The notes below the pieces were generated by a model. The model saw nothing but the letters and a program-made list of their open reading frames with translations, was not told the DNA's origin and did no database searches. A DNA stretch of 64,000 nucleotides from Solirubrum puertoriconensis (GTDB lineage: Bacteria > Bacteroidota > Bacteroidia > Cytophagales > Hymenobacteraceae). Within the stretch, counting starts at the first letter, position 1; the number at the start of each line of letters is the position of its first letter. Location: assembly GCF_001483135.1 (NCBI RefSeq), contig NZ_LNAL01000008.1, forward strand, positions 186,001 through 250,000, given 5' to 3'. This document shows positions 27,080 through 35,074 of the stretch, piece after piece. Made by a program: the position numbers and the translations under genes.

Positions 27080-27712
27080 CTACTGCACCGGGCCGAAAAG
27101 GCGCTGCTTCTCGAGCCGAGCAGTTTGGCGTAGTACCTCTCCTAGGTTCGTAATTTCAGTCACCTGCCAATAGTCGCCGCGGTTGCGCATTTGCAGCTCC
27201 AGCACCAGCGTAGTGTCCAGCTTCGGCTGTGTAAACTCAAGCCCCACCAAGGCTTGCTCGCCCTGCTCCTTCAGGTATTTTACGCCTTTAAAGCTGCTTT
27301 CGGGGCTTACCACCCTGCTAGCTAAGCCTGCCAACGAAAACTTCACCACGCGCTCAAATTCATTGTTGGCGTTGGCATCGAATGAACCTGTTTCCACAAA
27401 GTGCTGCACCTCTTTGCGGGCAGCTTTGGCCAGTTGCGGCTTAGCCAAGTTTAAGGCGCCGCGCATCATCATTCCGCTCGTGTTTGCACTGATCAGGCTG
27501 AGCACTTGGTCTTGCTCGGCTACCTGATCAACGAGGCTACCGGCAACGCTTTCCACGTCTACGTATTTCTCGAAGCTGGCAACGTCGTGATCGTGCACAG
27601 CCTTCGCGGCTTTAGCTAGGGCAAATTTTGGTCCTGTAGTCACCGTGCGGTAGTACAAATAGCCACCTACGGCTAATACAACCACCAGTATCAAAAGAAG
27701 AATACGCTTCAT
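27080..27712 (-). CDS. Membrane-anchored DUF2939-like protein
   Basis: The 210-residue protein has an N-terminal membrane anchor (MKRILLLILVVVLAVGGYLYY) and a periplasmic domain. The segment ALAKAAKAVHDHDVASFEKYVDVESVAGSLVDQV, quoted here in parts as KAVHDHDVASFEKYVDV, resembles the DUF2939 opening in which a small helical pair precedes a VD motif. The ATG at 27712 puts the anchor at the N-terminus; 71 in-frame upstream residues overlap the divergent promoter region and are excluded. The function is unknown. Confidence 0.78.
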   Translation of the reverse strand: MKRILLLILVVVLAVGGYLYYRTVTTGPKFALAKAAKAVHDHDVASFEKYVDVESVAGSLVDQVAEQDQVLSLISANTSGMMMRGALNLAKPQLAKAARKEVQHFVETGSFDANANNEFERVVKFSLAGLASRVVSPESSFKGVKYLKEQGEQALVGLEFTQPKLDTTLVLELQMRNRGDYWQVTEITNLGEVLRQTARLEKQRLFGPVQ

Positions 27713-27947
27713 ATGCGGAGTTTGGTAAGCAGGTCGAACTCGTCCGTAGCTGGCAAAATAAGGCTTTGCTGCCGCTTCCAGTTCTGCCATACTCAACAGC
27801 GAACCACAATCGGTTTGTGCCCTAAGCTGAAGTATACGGCTTGCCGAATGGCTAAATGCCTGTTGCTCGCGCTGTTTAACGCTTCGTTGTGCGCTCAACA
27901 GCGCTACATAACGGCCTGAAATCATTCAGAAGCCTTGCTACCTGCGT

Positions 27948-28808
27948 ATGAGCTGCATGGCTCGTCGTATTCAGTCGCCGCACCGCCCACGTATTTATGG
28001 CCACCGCGGTTGCCGAGGGTTGCGCCCCGAAAACACCTTGGCCGCGTTTCTGCACGCGCTCGAGTGGCCCATTGATGGGTTGGAACTCGATGTGGTGCTG
28101 TCGGCCGATGGCGAAGTTGTTGTGTCGCACGAGCCGTGGCTTAATCCTGACATCTGCCTGGGGCCTGCTGGGGAGCGGCTCACGCCCGAGCAAGCGCATA
28201 ACTTCAACTTATACCAGCAGCCGTATTCCATTATACAGCGCTGCGATTGTGGCACCCTGCTGCATCCCAACTTCCCGGAGCAAGAGCTAGCGCCTGCCCA
28301 CAAGCCGCTGTTGCGCGAGGTGTTTGAAGCCGTAGCGCTCCGCGCTGCCGCGCTGCACCGACCAATTCCCTTTTACTCCATCGAGCTTAAGAGCGAGCCC
28401 CACACCGATGGTTTGTTTCATCCGGCGCCTGGTGCATTCGTCGAGCGCGTACTCGCAGAGCTGCGCAGCACGTTGGCCGAACCTCAGTCTGAGGTGCTCA
28501 TCATGTCCTTTGATCATCGCGTGGTGCAAGCCGCACGTCAGCTTTCCGGCCTACCGATTTGCTTGCTGGTCGAAGACAACTTGACAGTCGAAGAACACAT
28601 AGCTAAGCTGGGCTTTTTGCCCGACGTGCTAGGCCCCAGATACACGCTCCTCTCTGATGACTTGCTCAGCTTTTGCCGTACAAATGATCTGCCCATCGTA
28701 ACCTGGACGGTGAACGAGCCAGAAGACATAGCCGCAGTAGCTCAGCTAGGTGTCCGTGGTATCACCACCGATTACCCCAACCGCGCAGTCAGTGTACTTG
28801 GGGCGTAA
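27948..28808 (+). CDS. Glycerophosphodiester phosphodiesterase family protein
   Basis: It hydrolyses glycerophosphodiesters to glycerol 3-phosphate and an alcohol. The TIM-barrel motif HRGCRGLRPENTLAAF carries the catalytic His and Arg, GLELDVVLSADGEVVVSHE the metal ligands, and IELKSE the next acidic ligand. TWTVNEPEDI and GITTDYPNR complete the barrel. The protein is 286 residues with no signal peptide, so it is probably cytoplasmic. It is divergent from the DUF2939-like gene. Confidence 0.92.
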   Translation: MSCMARRIQSPHRPRIYGHRGCRGLRPENTLAAFLHALEWPIDGLELDVVLSADGEVVVSHEPWLNPDICLGPAGERLTPEQAHNFNLYQQPYSIIQRCDCGTLLHPNFPEQELAPAHKPLLREVFEAVALRAAALHRPIPFYSIELKSEPHTDGLFHPAPGAFVERVLAELRSTLAEPQSEVLIMSFDHRVVQAARQLSGLPICLLVEDNLTVEEHIAKLGFLPDVLGPRYTLLSDDLLSFCRTNDLPIVTWTVNEPEDIAAVAQLGVRGITTDYPNRAVSVLGA

Positions 28809-29199
28809 CAACACACCGAACAAAAGTGAACAAACGAGCCCAGTCACCGTCAGTGGCTGGCTCATAAGTGTGTTCGTGCAGGGTAGGGAAGGGGGTACAA
28901 GAACGAAGCAAGGTTTTGTGCCCCTATGGGGATAGCACAAGCTCTATAATTCTCAAGACCGCCGAGGGGCCAGCAGTGGCTTATTGCACTCGACGTGTCC
29001 GTTATGGCCTTTGGTGTTACAACGGAGTGATGCAACAAGTGTACATGTGTATGTGTTGCAAATGGTTTGTAACAGTGTTACAAGGCGTGTTTGTTACAGT
29101 TACAAAGGTGTTTTGTATCATTAATTTTTTCACTGTTGTGTTTGATACAATGAAACGTTTTTACATCTTTACAACGCACCCCGTAACGACACACTGTAT
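28809..29199. promoter_or_regulatory. TTACA-rich upstream region of the HTH gene
   Basis: No gene is supported here. From about 29010 the composition turns A+T-rich and contains TGTTACAA (29015-29022), the perfect palindrome TTGTAACA-G-TGTTACAA (29067-29083), the near-palindrome TTTGTTACAGTTACAAA (29090-29106) whose centre is 23 bp from the first, and the inverted pair TTGTATCA (29113-29120) / TGATACAA (29143-29150). Two palindromes about two helical turns apart suggest an operator array, most simply for autoregulation by the adjacent HTH protein. Confidence 0.6.
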
Positions 29200-29574
29200 A
29201 TGGCTCACCAAGGCGAAATCTTGCAGGAAGCAATCAAAAACAGCGGTATTTCGATTAGCAAGTTGGTACAGGAACTGGGTATTACACGTCCTACCATTTA
29301 CCGTAAATTCAAAGAGACAACCTTGGATTACAGTTTTGTTAAGCGTGTTGGTGAAGTGATACAACACGACTTTACGGACGAACTTGATACACCTGTACAG
29401 TCTCAATTACAGTTTACACCTCCAGCTGTAAAGCACTCTTCTGTAACACGCAGTGTGTCATTACAATCTGTAGATCAGGATCCTGTGAAAGCCTTAATGG
29501 CACTGCAGGCGAAGTACATAGCGCTTCTGGAAGCATATAATGAGCTCCTGTTAAAAGTCTATGGACCGAAGTGA
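29200..29574 (+). CDS. XRE-type helix-turn-helix DNA-binding protein
   Basis: A 124-residue protein with an N-terminal helix-turn-helix (residues about 5-45: ISISKLVQELGITRPTIYRKF). A short linker follows, then a C-terminal helical stretch (DPVKALMALQAKYIALLEAYNELL) suited to dimerisation by coiled coil. It resembles small Cro/CI-like regulators of Bacteroidota. Its codon usage is clearly more A+T-rich than that of its neighbours, and TTACA/TGTAA words recur inside the coding sequence. The start is the ATG at 29200. A perfect parS lies nine bases after the stop. Its target is unknown; autoregulation through the upstream palindromes is inferred. Confidence 0.82.
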   Translation: MAHQGEILQEAIKNSGISISKLVQELGITRPTIYRKFKETTLDYSFVKRVGEVIQHDFTDELDTPVQSQLQFTPPAVKHSSVTRSVSLQSVDQDPVKALMALQAKYIALLEAYNELLLKVYGPK

Positions 29575-29582
29575 ACAAACGA

Positions 29583-29598
29583 TGTTTCACGTGGAACA
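29583..29598. other. parS centromere-like site (perfect consensus)
   Basis: TGTTTCACGTGGAACA reads TGTTCCACGTGAAACA on the minus strand, an exact match to the canonical 16-bp parS bound by ParB of chromosomal ParABS systems. It lies between genes, 22 kb from the candidate oriC; parS sites normally cluster around the origin. parA and parB are not in the window. Confidence 0.82.
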
Positions 29599-30318
29599 TT
29601 CTAGTGTTGCGCCACGAGTAAAATCTGTGTCGCTCGTTACACAACTACCCTGCACTTGGTAAGAAAGAGCAAGCAGGTTGTCCAAAGCAGGTGAGTGAGA
29701 AAAGCTCATGTTGCCTTGGGACACCAATACCCGTTTGATGTGGATGTGAAAGGCGGAGTCAGCACCACTTACTGACATGGTTCATCCTGGTCACTTAATT
29801 GCTGCTAAGCACTAGACAGCACTGGCCTAAGGGGGTGTAAGAAGAGCTATTAGCTATTTCGAGCAGTAGAATCTATAACGGCCAAAAAGGCAGTCCGGGA
29901 AACAGTTTCAACTAAAACCTTAGTGAATAAGCCGAGTGATAGGCTCAGCAATACACGCTCAGCCACGAGGTTGTAGCGAGGAACGTTGCAAGAAGGTAAA
30001 GGGGGGGGGGAGGGAGGCTCTTAAGTGAACTAGGCAGAAGAACTAGTCAGAGAGCAAGACGATTGTTAAGCTCGGAAGGAGGGCAGCAGTTGAGTATGCT
30101 CATCATCCGTAGGCAAGGCGTGAGCTAGAGCTGCGTCTTGTTAATACTTTGCGCAGTCAAGCTTAGCCGGGGCAACAACCGATTCCAGGAGCCATTGGAA
30201 TAGGGCAAACTCAAACGCCTCGAGAGGGCAGGGTGACATGGTCAAAGCTCTGCCTGCTCACCTAGGATCAGGTGAGTAATAACAAAGAATGGTAGCTTGA
30301 TCGAAAACGGGCCGTGGC
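29599..30318. other. Non-coding region with a ten-G run
   Basis: About 720 bases show no credible gene on either strand. The composition is mixed and unlike the coding DNA around it. A run of ten G at 30001-30010 is followed by AGGGAGG. A hairpin-forming CTCACCT/AGGTGAG pair lies at 30257-30276. I found no match to the conserved blocks of RNase P RNA, tmRNA or tRNA. It could be decayed DNA, an unrecognised RNA, or part of the parS/segregation locus. Confidence 0.5.
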
Positions 30319-30669
30319 CTAGAGAAACACTATCTCTTGCACTATGTCCTCGCCTACCTCGCTGTTGATGATTTCAGCGACGCGAGTTTTAGCCATGAAA
30401 AGCTCGTGCTTGAGCGGAGCCGAGGTAAGCCGTACAAACAGCTTGTTGTTCCGAAAGTAGACCTCCTGGGTCTTAAGGGCAACAGCGCGCCCCATAATCC
30501 TCTCCCACGACGAGACTACATACACCTCGTTCATCTTGCCCTGTAAGCGGTAAGCCTTCAGCAACGCCTGGATGCCCTCCTTAAGAGGGACAACATCGGC
30601 CTTACGGGAAAACTCGGAGGCGTTGCGTGATTTCAAGGTGGAGTAGGTAAAATAGTGCGCGGAGGGCAC
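30319..30669 (-). CDS. DUF721 (DciA-like) protein
   Basis: A 116-residue protein with the DUF721 core. A helical start (PLKEGIQALLKAYRLQGKMNEVYVVSSWERIMGRAVA, quoted from position 28 on as two pieces PLKEGIQALLKAYRL and VVSSWERIMG) leads into the strands LFVRLTSAPLKHELFM. It ends in VQEIVFL. DUF721 includes DciA, the loader or partner of the replicative helicase in bacteria without DnaC/DnaI. The pairing with recF is typical of many bacteria. The start is GTG at 30669, with a full -7 promoter element 35 bases upstream. Confidence 0.85.
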   Translation of the reverse strand: MPSAHYFTYSTLKSRNASEFSRKADVVPLKEGIQALLKAYRLQGKMNEVYVVSSWERIMGRAVALKTQEVYFRNNKLFVRLTSAPLKHELFMAKTRVAEIINSEVGEDIVQEIVFL

Positions 30670-30703
30670 GCCAATGCCTATTTAGGTAAGCGGGTGTGCA
30701 GCG

Positions 30704-30711
30704 CAAAGGTA
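30704..30711 (-). promoter_or_regulatory. -7 element for the DciA-like gene
   Basis: TACCTTTG on the minus strand lies in the 55-base gap between recF and the DUF721 gene, allowing transcription independent of recF. Confidence 0.6.
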
Positions 30712-30724
30712 GCTCAACCCAAGG

Positions 30725-31834
30725 CTAAAGCGGTTGTACTGATCCTTTATCTACTCGAAACCGCGTGATATGTTCCGACAGTCCGGCTAGGGCACGGTCA
30801 GTGCGCTCCAAGTGCGTATCAGTGAGGAAAACCTGGCCGAAGGTGTGATTGGCTACCAACTGGAGGAGGCGCGTAATGCGGCGTTCATCTAGGCGGTCGA
30901 ATATGTCGTCGAGCAGAAGCAGGGGCTTGTGCTGCTTCTGGGTTGCCATAATCTCGAAGTGGGCCAGCTTCAGCGCTATAGCATACGACTTTTGCTGACC
31001 TTGCGAGCCAAAACTCTTTACCGGCGCCTCGTCCATCAAGAACACATAATCGTCCTTGTGCGGACCGGTAGTAGTTCGCTGCAGGGCTAGGTCCTTGCGC
31101 TCGTGCTGGCGGAGCATTTGGGCGAAGTCTTGGCCAGGCAACTGACTCTTGTACTCAAGTGTTACTTGCTCGCGGCTATCAGCCAACTCTTGGTAGTGAC
31201 GCTGAAATACAGGCGTAAACTGCTCCAGAAACTCCTGCCTTCTAACCACTAACTGCTCGCCCGCTGGTATCAGCTGCTCATCGAGAACTTGGAGGTAGTC
31301 ACGGTCGAAAGTGTGCCGCTCGGCGAACTGCTTGAGCAGCGCATTACGTTGCTTAAGCAGAAAGCTGTACTGGATAAGCAGCTCCAAGTAAGCATAGTCG
31401 AGCTGCGAAATAATACTATCGAAATACTTCCGTCTGTCTTCGCTTCCCTGTCGTATAAGGTCGGTATCGTAGGGCGAGATGAGAACGACCGGGTATTGGC
31501 CAATGTGGTCGGAGATTCGGTCGTAGGGCTGCTTGTTGTGCGTAACCAGCTTTTTCTGATTTGTGCGCAAGCTGCATTGGATAATGTCGGGAGCAGAAGA
31601 GGAGGGAAGCAAGAAGCTGCCCTTTACCAAGAAGAAGTCGGCACCTTGCTTCATGCACTGGGCATCAGAGGCAGCGAAGGCGCTCTTGGTCATAGAGAGG
31701 TAATGAATAGCGTCGAGCAGGTTTGTCTTGCCGCTTCCGTTCTCTCCGATAAAGCAGTTGATGTGAGGCGAAAGAGTTAAGCTGGCCTCGTCGTAATTCT
31801 TGAAAAAAAGGAGTTGCAGCGAGTCCAGCGTCAT
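30725..31834 (-). CDS. recF: DNA replication and repair protein RecF
   Basis: An SMC/ABC-like ATPase that helps load RecA at gaps with RecO and RecR. Walker A is GENGSGKTNLLD near residue 33, preceded by the family opening LQLLFFKNYDEASL. The signature region is SFGSQGQQKSYAIALKLA, and the Walker B/D-loop LLLLDDIFDRLD. The 369-residue length is normal. The ATG at 31834 was chosen because the 21 upstream in-frame residues overlap the divergent pdhA promoter. It is followed by the DUF721 gene on the same strand. Confidence 0.96.
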   Translation of the reverse strand: MTLDSLQLLFFKNYDEASLTLSPHINCFIGENGSGKTNLLDAIHYLSMTKSAFAASDAQCMKQGADFFLVKGSFLLPSSSAPDIIQCSLRTNQKKLVTHNKQPYDRISDHIGQYPVVLISPYDTDLIRQGSEDRRKYFDSIISQLDYAYLELLIQYSFLLKQRNALLKQFAERHTFDRDYLQVLDEQLIPAGEQLVVRRQEFLEQFTPVFQRHYQELADSREQVTLEYKSQLPGQDFAQMLRQHERKDLALQRTTTGPHKDDYVFLMDEAPVKSFGSQGQQKSYAIALKLAHFEIMATQKQHKPLLLLDDIFDRLDERRITRLLQLVANHTFGQVFLTDTHLERTDRALAGLSEHITRFRVDKGSVQPL

Positions 31835-31870
31835 GAAAAGCGGAGGTTTCGGAGTTGCAATGCTTTTACG

Positions 31871-31878
31871 TACTTTCG
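31871..31878 (+). promoter_or_regulatory. Probable -7 element for pdhA
   Basis: TACTTTCG matches seven of eight TAnnTTTG positions and lies 31 bases before the pdhA ATG. Confidence 0.5.
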
Positions 31879-31909
31879 CATTCCAAAACCCGAACAAGAA
31901 GAGCTACTA

Positions 31910-33004
31910 ATGGCGGATACGAAGGTAAAGGCTGCTTCGAAGGCATCCAATTCGGTAGGCAAAGCCAAGAACGGCGCCCAGCAGCAAGGCCAGGCGCCAG
32001 AGGCTGCCGCCGGCAACGCCGAGTTCAATAAAGACACTTACCTCAACTGGTACGAGAGCATGATGCTTATGCGCCGGTTTGAGGAAAAAGCTGGTCAGCT
32101 ATACGGTCAGCAAAAGATTAAAGGTTTCTGCCACCTCTACATCGGGCAGGAAGCTTGCGTAGCTGGTGCCGTTTCGGCTCTGCAGAAAGACGATAAGTGG
32201 ATTACCGCTTACCGTGACCACGCGCACCCGCTGGCCCTAGGTACTTCGGCAAATGCCCTGATGGCAGAGCTGTTCGCCAAGGAAACCGGCTGCTCGAAGG
32301 GCAAAGGCGGCTCCATGCACATGTTCGATAAGAACGTAAACTTCATGGGCGGCCACGGCATTGTGGGTGGCCAAGTGCCCCTAGGTGCCGGTATTGCCTT
32401 TGCCGAGAAGTACAACAAAACCGGCAACCTGTGCATCTGCTACATGGGCGATGGTGCCGTGCGCCAAGGTGCTCTGCACGAGGCCTTCAACATGGCCATG
32501 CTCTGGAAGCTGCCGGTAATCTTCGTAGTAGAGAACAACGGCTACGCTATGGGTACGTCGGTAAGCCGTACCTCGAACGTGACGGACCTGTACACCCTCG
32601 GCGAAGCCTACGACATGCCGTCGGAGCCGGTTGATGCTATGCAAGTAGAGGAAGTACACCGCGCCGTGGCTCGCGCAGCCGAGCGTGCCCGGGCTGGCGA
32701 AGGCCCAACTTTCCTCGAATTCAAAACTTACCGCTACAAAGGCCACTCCATGTCGGACCCGGCCAAGTACCGCACCAAGGAAGAAGTAGAAGGCTACCGC
32801 CAACGCGACTCGATTGAGAACGTGCGTGCTGTCATCCTGGAGCGCCAGTACGCCACCGAAGATGAGCTGAACGCCATCGACGAAAGGATTAAGGCAGTGG
32901 TGGCCGAGTCGGTTGAGTTTGCCGAGAACTCGCCCTTCCCGCCCGCCGAGGAGTTGTTCCAAGACGTTTACGTGCAAGCGGATTATCCTTACATCCGCGA
33001 GTAA
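31910..33004 (+). CDS. pdhA: Pyruvate dehydrogenase E1 component, alpha subunit
   Basis: It carries out thiamine-diphosphate-dependent decarboxylation of pyruvate in the PDH complex, together with E1 beta, E2 and E3. The TPP-binding motif GDGAVRQG...VENNGYAMGTS is intact (GDG to NN about 27 residues), and the regulatory-loop segment YRYKGHSMSDPAKYR is present. The protein is 364 residues, with an Ala/Lys/Gln-rich N-terminal extension of about 38 residues before the catalytic domain (YLNWYESMMLMRRFEEKAGQ, in parts). The beta subunit is not adjacent. The start is ATG 31910; upstream sequence is promoter. Confidence 0.95.
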   Translation: MADTKVKAASKASNSVGKAKNGAQQQGQAPEAAAGNAEFNKDTYLNWYESMMLMRRFEEKAGQLYGQQKIKGFCHLYIGQEACVAGAVSALQKDDKWITAYRDHAHPLALGTSANALMAELFAKETGCSKGKGGSMHMFDKNVNFMGGHGIVGGQVPLGAGIAFAEKYNKTGNLCICYMGDGAVRQGALHEAFNMAMLWKLPVIFVVENNGYAMGTSVSRTSNVTDLYTLGEAYDMPSEPVDAMQVEEVHRAVARAAERARAGEGPTFLEFKTYRYKGHSMSDPAKYRTKEEVEGYRQRDSIENVRAVILERQYATEDELNAIDERIKAVVAESVEFAENSPFPPAEELFQDVYVQADYPYIRE

Positions 33005-33059
33005 CTACTGCTTACGCAAAGCTGGGTAGCCGTGCAGGCTGCCACCCTTTTCTTCTCTC

Positions 33060-33836
33060 ATGTCGAAGATTCCCTATACGCGCAACTCGCCGCAAGCGCG
33101 CCAGAACCAGCCGCAACAGCAGCCCGAGTCGGGTCAGCCGGACCCCAATGCGCCCGCTGCCCATCCCTTGCTGGAAGACCCTAACGCCTTGGCTGCGCGC
33201 CTAGGTGAGTCGGAGGATTTTGTTCGCCGTAACAAGAACATCCTGTTCGGCATCTTAGCCGCGGTGGTGTTGCTGGTGGTAGGCGGCTTTGGCTACTACA
33301 CCTGGCGCAGCTCGCAAGACGAGAAAGCCCAAGCGGCCATGTTCCAAGCCGTACACTACTGGGAAGCGGACTCGCTGAAGAAAGCAATGAAGGGCGACGG
33401 GCAGTACGCCGGCCTCGAGGCAGTAGCTAACGAGTACAGCGGCACCAAAGCGGCTAACCTTGCCAACTTCTATGCGGGTGCTGGTGCCCTGAAAAACGGC
33501 GAGTACCAGAAAGCTATCGACTACCTCGAAGACTTTAGCTCGGAAGATTTGCTGGTACAGGCCCGCGCTTACGCCCTCATCGGCGACGCCAACATGGAGC
33601 TGAAGAAATACAAGGAAGCTGCTAACTACTACCAGAAGGCAGCCGACTACAAAACCAACGATTACTTTACTCCGGCATACCTCATGAAGCTGGCTTTAGC
33701 TCAGGAGTTGCAAAAGGACTACGCCGCGGCTGAACAGACATACGCCACCATCGTGAACGATTATCCGACCTCGTCGGAAGTAACCGATGCCAAGGTGTAC
33801 CAAGCCCGGGCCAAGGCCATGCTGGGTAGTAAGTAA
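33060..33836 (+). CDS. YfgM-like tetratricopeptide-repeat membrane protein
   Basis: A 258-residue protein. Residues 1-55 are a Pro/Gln-rich disordered cytoplasmic segment, residues about 60-82 one membrane helix (NILFGILAAVVLLVVGGFGYY), and the rest a TPR domain (YQKAIDYLEDF, YKEAANYYQKAADY, YAAAEQTYATIVNDYP). The topology matches the YfgM family of membrane-tethered chaperone-associated TPR proteins, though Bacteroidota members have no assigned role that I know. It lies downstream of pdhA by 55 bases. Confidence 0.85.
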   Translation: MSKIPYTRNSPQARQNQPQQQPESGQPDPNAPAAHPLLEDPNALAARLGESEDFVRRNKNILFGILAAVVLLVVGGFGYYTWRSSQDEKAQAAMFQAVHYWEADSLKKAMKGDGQYAGLEAVANEYSGTKAANLANFYAGAGALKNGEYQKAIDYLEDFSSEDLLVQARAYALIGDANMELKKYKEAANYYQKAADYKTNDYFTPAYLMKLALAQELQKDYAAAEQTYATIVNDYPTSSEVTDAKVYQARAKAMLGSK

Positions 33837-33857
33837 GCTTTGCGTTTGAAGACCAAG

Positions 33858-33896
33858 GCGCCGCTCTCGTAACCGGGAGCGGCGCTGCTGTTTTTA
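33858..33896 (+). terminator. Intrinsic terminator after the TPR gene
   Basis: GCGCCGCTCTCG pairs with CGGGAGCGGCGC over 12 bp (one wobble) around TAAC, followed by TGCTGTTTTTA. Confidence 0.85.
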
Positions 33897-33926
33897 GGGC
33901 AGCCAAGGATTGTTGCTCCAGAAGCA

Positions 33927-33934
33927 GATATTTG
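33927..33934 (+). promoter_or_regulatory. Probable -7 element for ribH
   Basis: GATATTTG matches seven of eight consensus positions, 25 bases before the ribH ATG. Confidence 0.45.
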
Positions 33935-33959
33935 CGCCACAAATCAACCAGCCTTAGGT

Positions 33960-34436
33960 ATGGCTACCTCTCTGAAGAACTTAAGCGATTATACTTCCGA
34001 CCAGTTTATTGACATCAGCGATAAACGTTTTGGGTTGGTAGTGGCCGAGTGGAACCGCACAATTACCGATACGCTTTGCCAAGGTGCCTACGAAACGCTG
34101 CTAAAGCACGGGGCTAAGGACGAGAACATCTACCGTAATACCGTGCCCGGCAGCTTTGAGCTCGGCCTAGGTGCGCAGTTGCTGGCACAGCATGAGGAGA
34201 TTGATGCCGTGATTTGCCTAGGTGTCATCATTAAAGGCGAAACGCGTCACGACGAGTTTATCGCGCATGCTGTTGCCCAAGGACTCATGAACGTAGGGCT
34301 GAAGTTCAATAAGCCCGTCATCTTTGGCGTACTCACCACCGAGAATGAGGAACAGGCCTGGGACCGCGCCGGCGGCAAGCACGGCAACAAAGGTGTAGAG
34401 GCCGCGGTTACGGCCATCCACATGTTGGGATTCTGA
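33960..34436 (+). CDS. ribH: 6,7-dimethyl-8-ribityllumazine synthase
   Basis: The penultimate enzyme of riboflavin synthesis, condensing 5-amino-6-ribitylaminouracil with dihydroxybutanone phosphate in an icosahedral or pentameric shell. The markers are VVAEWNRTITDTL, VPGSFELGLGAQLLA, the phosphate/catalytic segment CLGVIIKGETRHDEFI with the catalytic His, and FGVLTTENEEQAWDRAGG. The length of 158 residues is typical. No other rib gene and no FMN riboswitch is nearby. Confidence 0.97.
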   Translation: MATSLKNLSDYTSDQFIDISDKRFGLVVAEWNRTITDTLCQGAYETLLKHGAKDENIYRNTVPGSFELGLGAQLLAQHEEIDAVICLGVIIKGETRHDEFIAHAVAQGLMNVGLKFNKPVIFGVLTTENEEQAWDRAGGKHGNKGVEAAVTAIHMLGF

Positions 34437-34477
34437 ACCTTGGCAAGCTCGACAAGGTTTGAGTGACAGTAAAGTCT

Positions 34478-34485
34478 TAGCTTTG
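34478..34485 (+). promoter_or_regulatory. -7 element for the DksA-like gene
   Basis: TAGCTTTG is a full TAnnTTTG match with TTTG at 34458-34461 as a possible -33 element. It predicts a leader of about 175 bases before the DksA-like gene. Confidence 0.5.
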
Positions 34486-34667
34486 TACTACGAACGCCGG
34501 GCTTATTGGTCGGCCGGAGCAACTTGGAACATTGAGCATTGCAACTGTAGGGCACTATTCCCGAGCGGCTTGCGTTGCCAAAAAACGAGTCCAGCGTAGT
34601 TCCGCAGCTAAGATGCGCTTGGTAAGTTATTTATTTTCAACTGCTTACACCATTTTCCTGCCTCACC

Positions 34668-35051
34668 ATGAGTGAAGAATCACTACGCTACTCCCGGGAA
34701 GAGCTGGCCGAGTTTGAAGCCATTATTCAGGAAAAGCTGGCCGCCGCCCGGAAAGAAGTAGCGTTCATCAAAGAAACGCTGAGCCGCCGCAACGACTCTG
34801 GTACCGATACCACCGCTTCGCCCTCGAAGGTGTTGGAGGATGGTGCCGACACTGCCGAGAAGGAAAGCCTCAACCAACTGGCTTCGCGCCAGATGAAGTT
34901 TATCCAGCAGCTCGAAAACGCCCTCATCCGCATCAAGAACGGTACCTATGGCGTCTGCATCGGTACTGGTAAGCTTATTCCGAAGGAGCGCCTGCGGGCC
35001 GTGCCGCACACGCAGCACTCCATCGAAGCCAAAATGGCGCGCCGCGACTAA
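34668..35051 (+). CDS. TraR/DksA-family RNA polymerase-binding protein with degenerate zinc finger
   Basis: A 127-residue protein. Its first two thirds form the acidic coiled coil (YSREELAEFEAIIQEKL and LNQLASRQMKFIQQLENAL) that in DksA enters the RNA polymerase secondary channel and acts with ppGpp. The C-terminal element reads YGVCIGTGKLIPKERLRAVPH, and only one of the four canonical zinc cysteines remains. Degenerate fingers of this kind are common in the Bacteroidota branch. A long leader precedes the gene, so post-transcriptional control is possible. Confidence 0.9.
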   Translation: MSEESLRYSREELAEFEAIIQEKLAAARKEVAFIKETLSRRNDSGTDTTASPSKVLEDGADTAEKESLNQLASRQMKFIQQLENALIRIKNGTYGVCIGTGKLIPKERLRAVPHTQHSIEAKMARRD

Positions 35052-35074
35052 GCCTCGGCCGTTGTTTTTCTAGC

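Noticed and set aside
28868-29359. A 163-codon plus-strand frame overlapping the HTH gene
   Set aside because: It is Cys/Val/Phe-rich with no domain, crosses the palindromic operator region and conflicts with the clear HTH frame.
29587-29778. A 63-codon minus-strand frame next to parS
   Set aside because: There is no recognisable domain, its end overlaps parS and the composition is not coding-like.
29640-30310. RNase P RNA or tmRNA in the non-coding tract
   Set aside because: The conserved GAGGAAAGTCC block of RNase P and the tRNA-like ends of tmRNA are absent.
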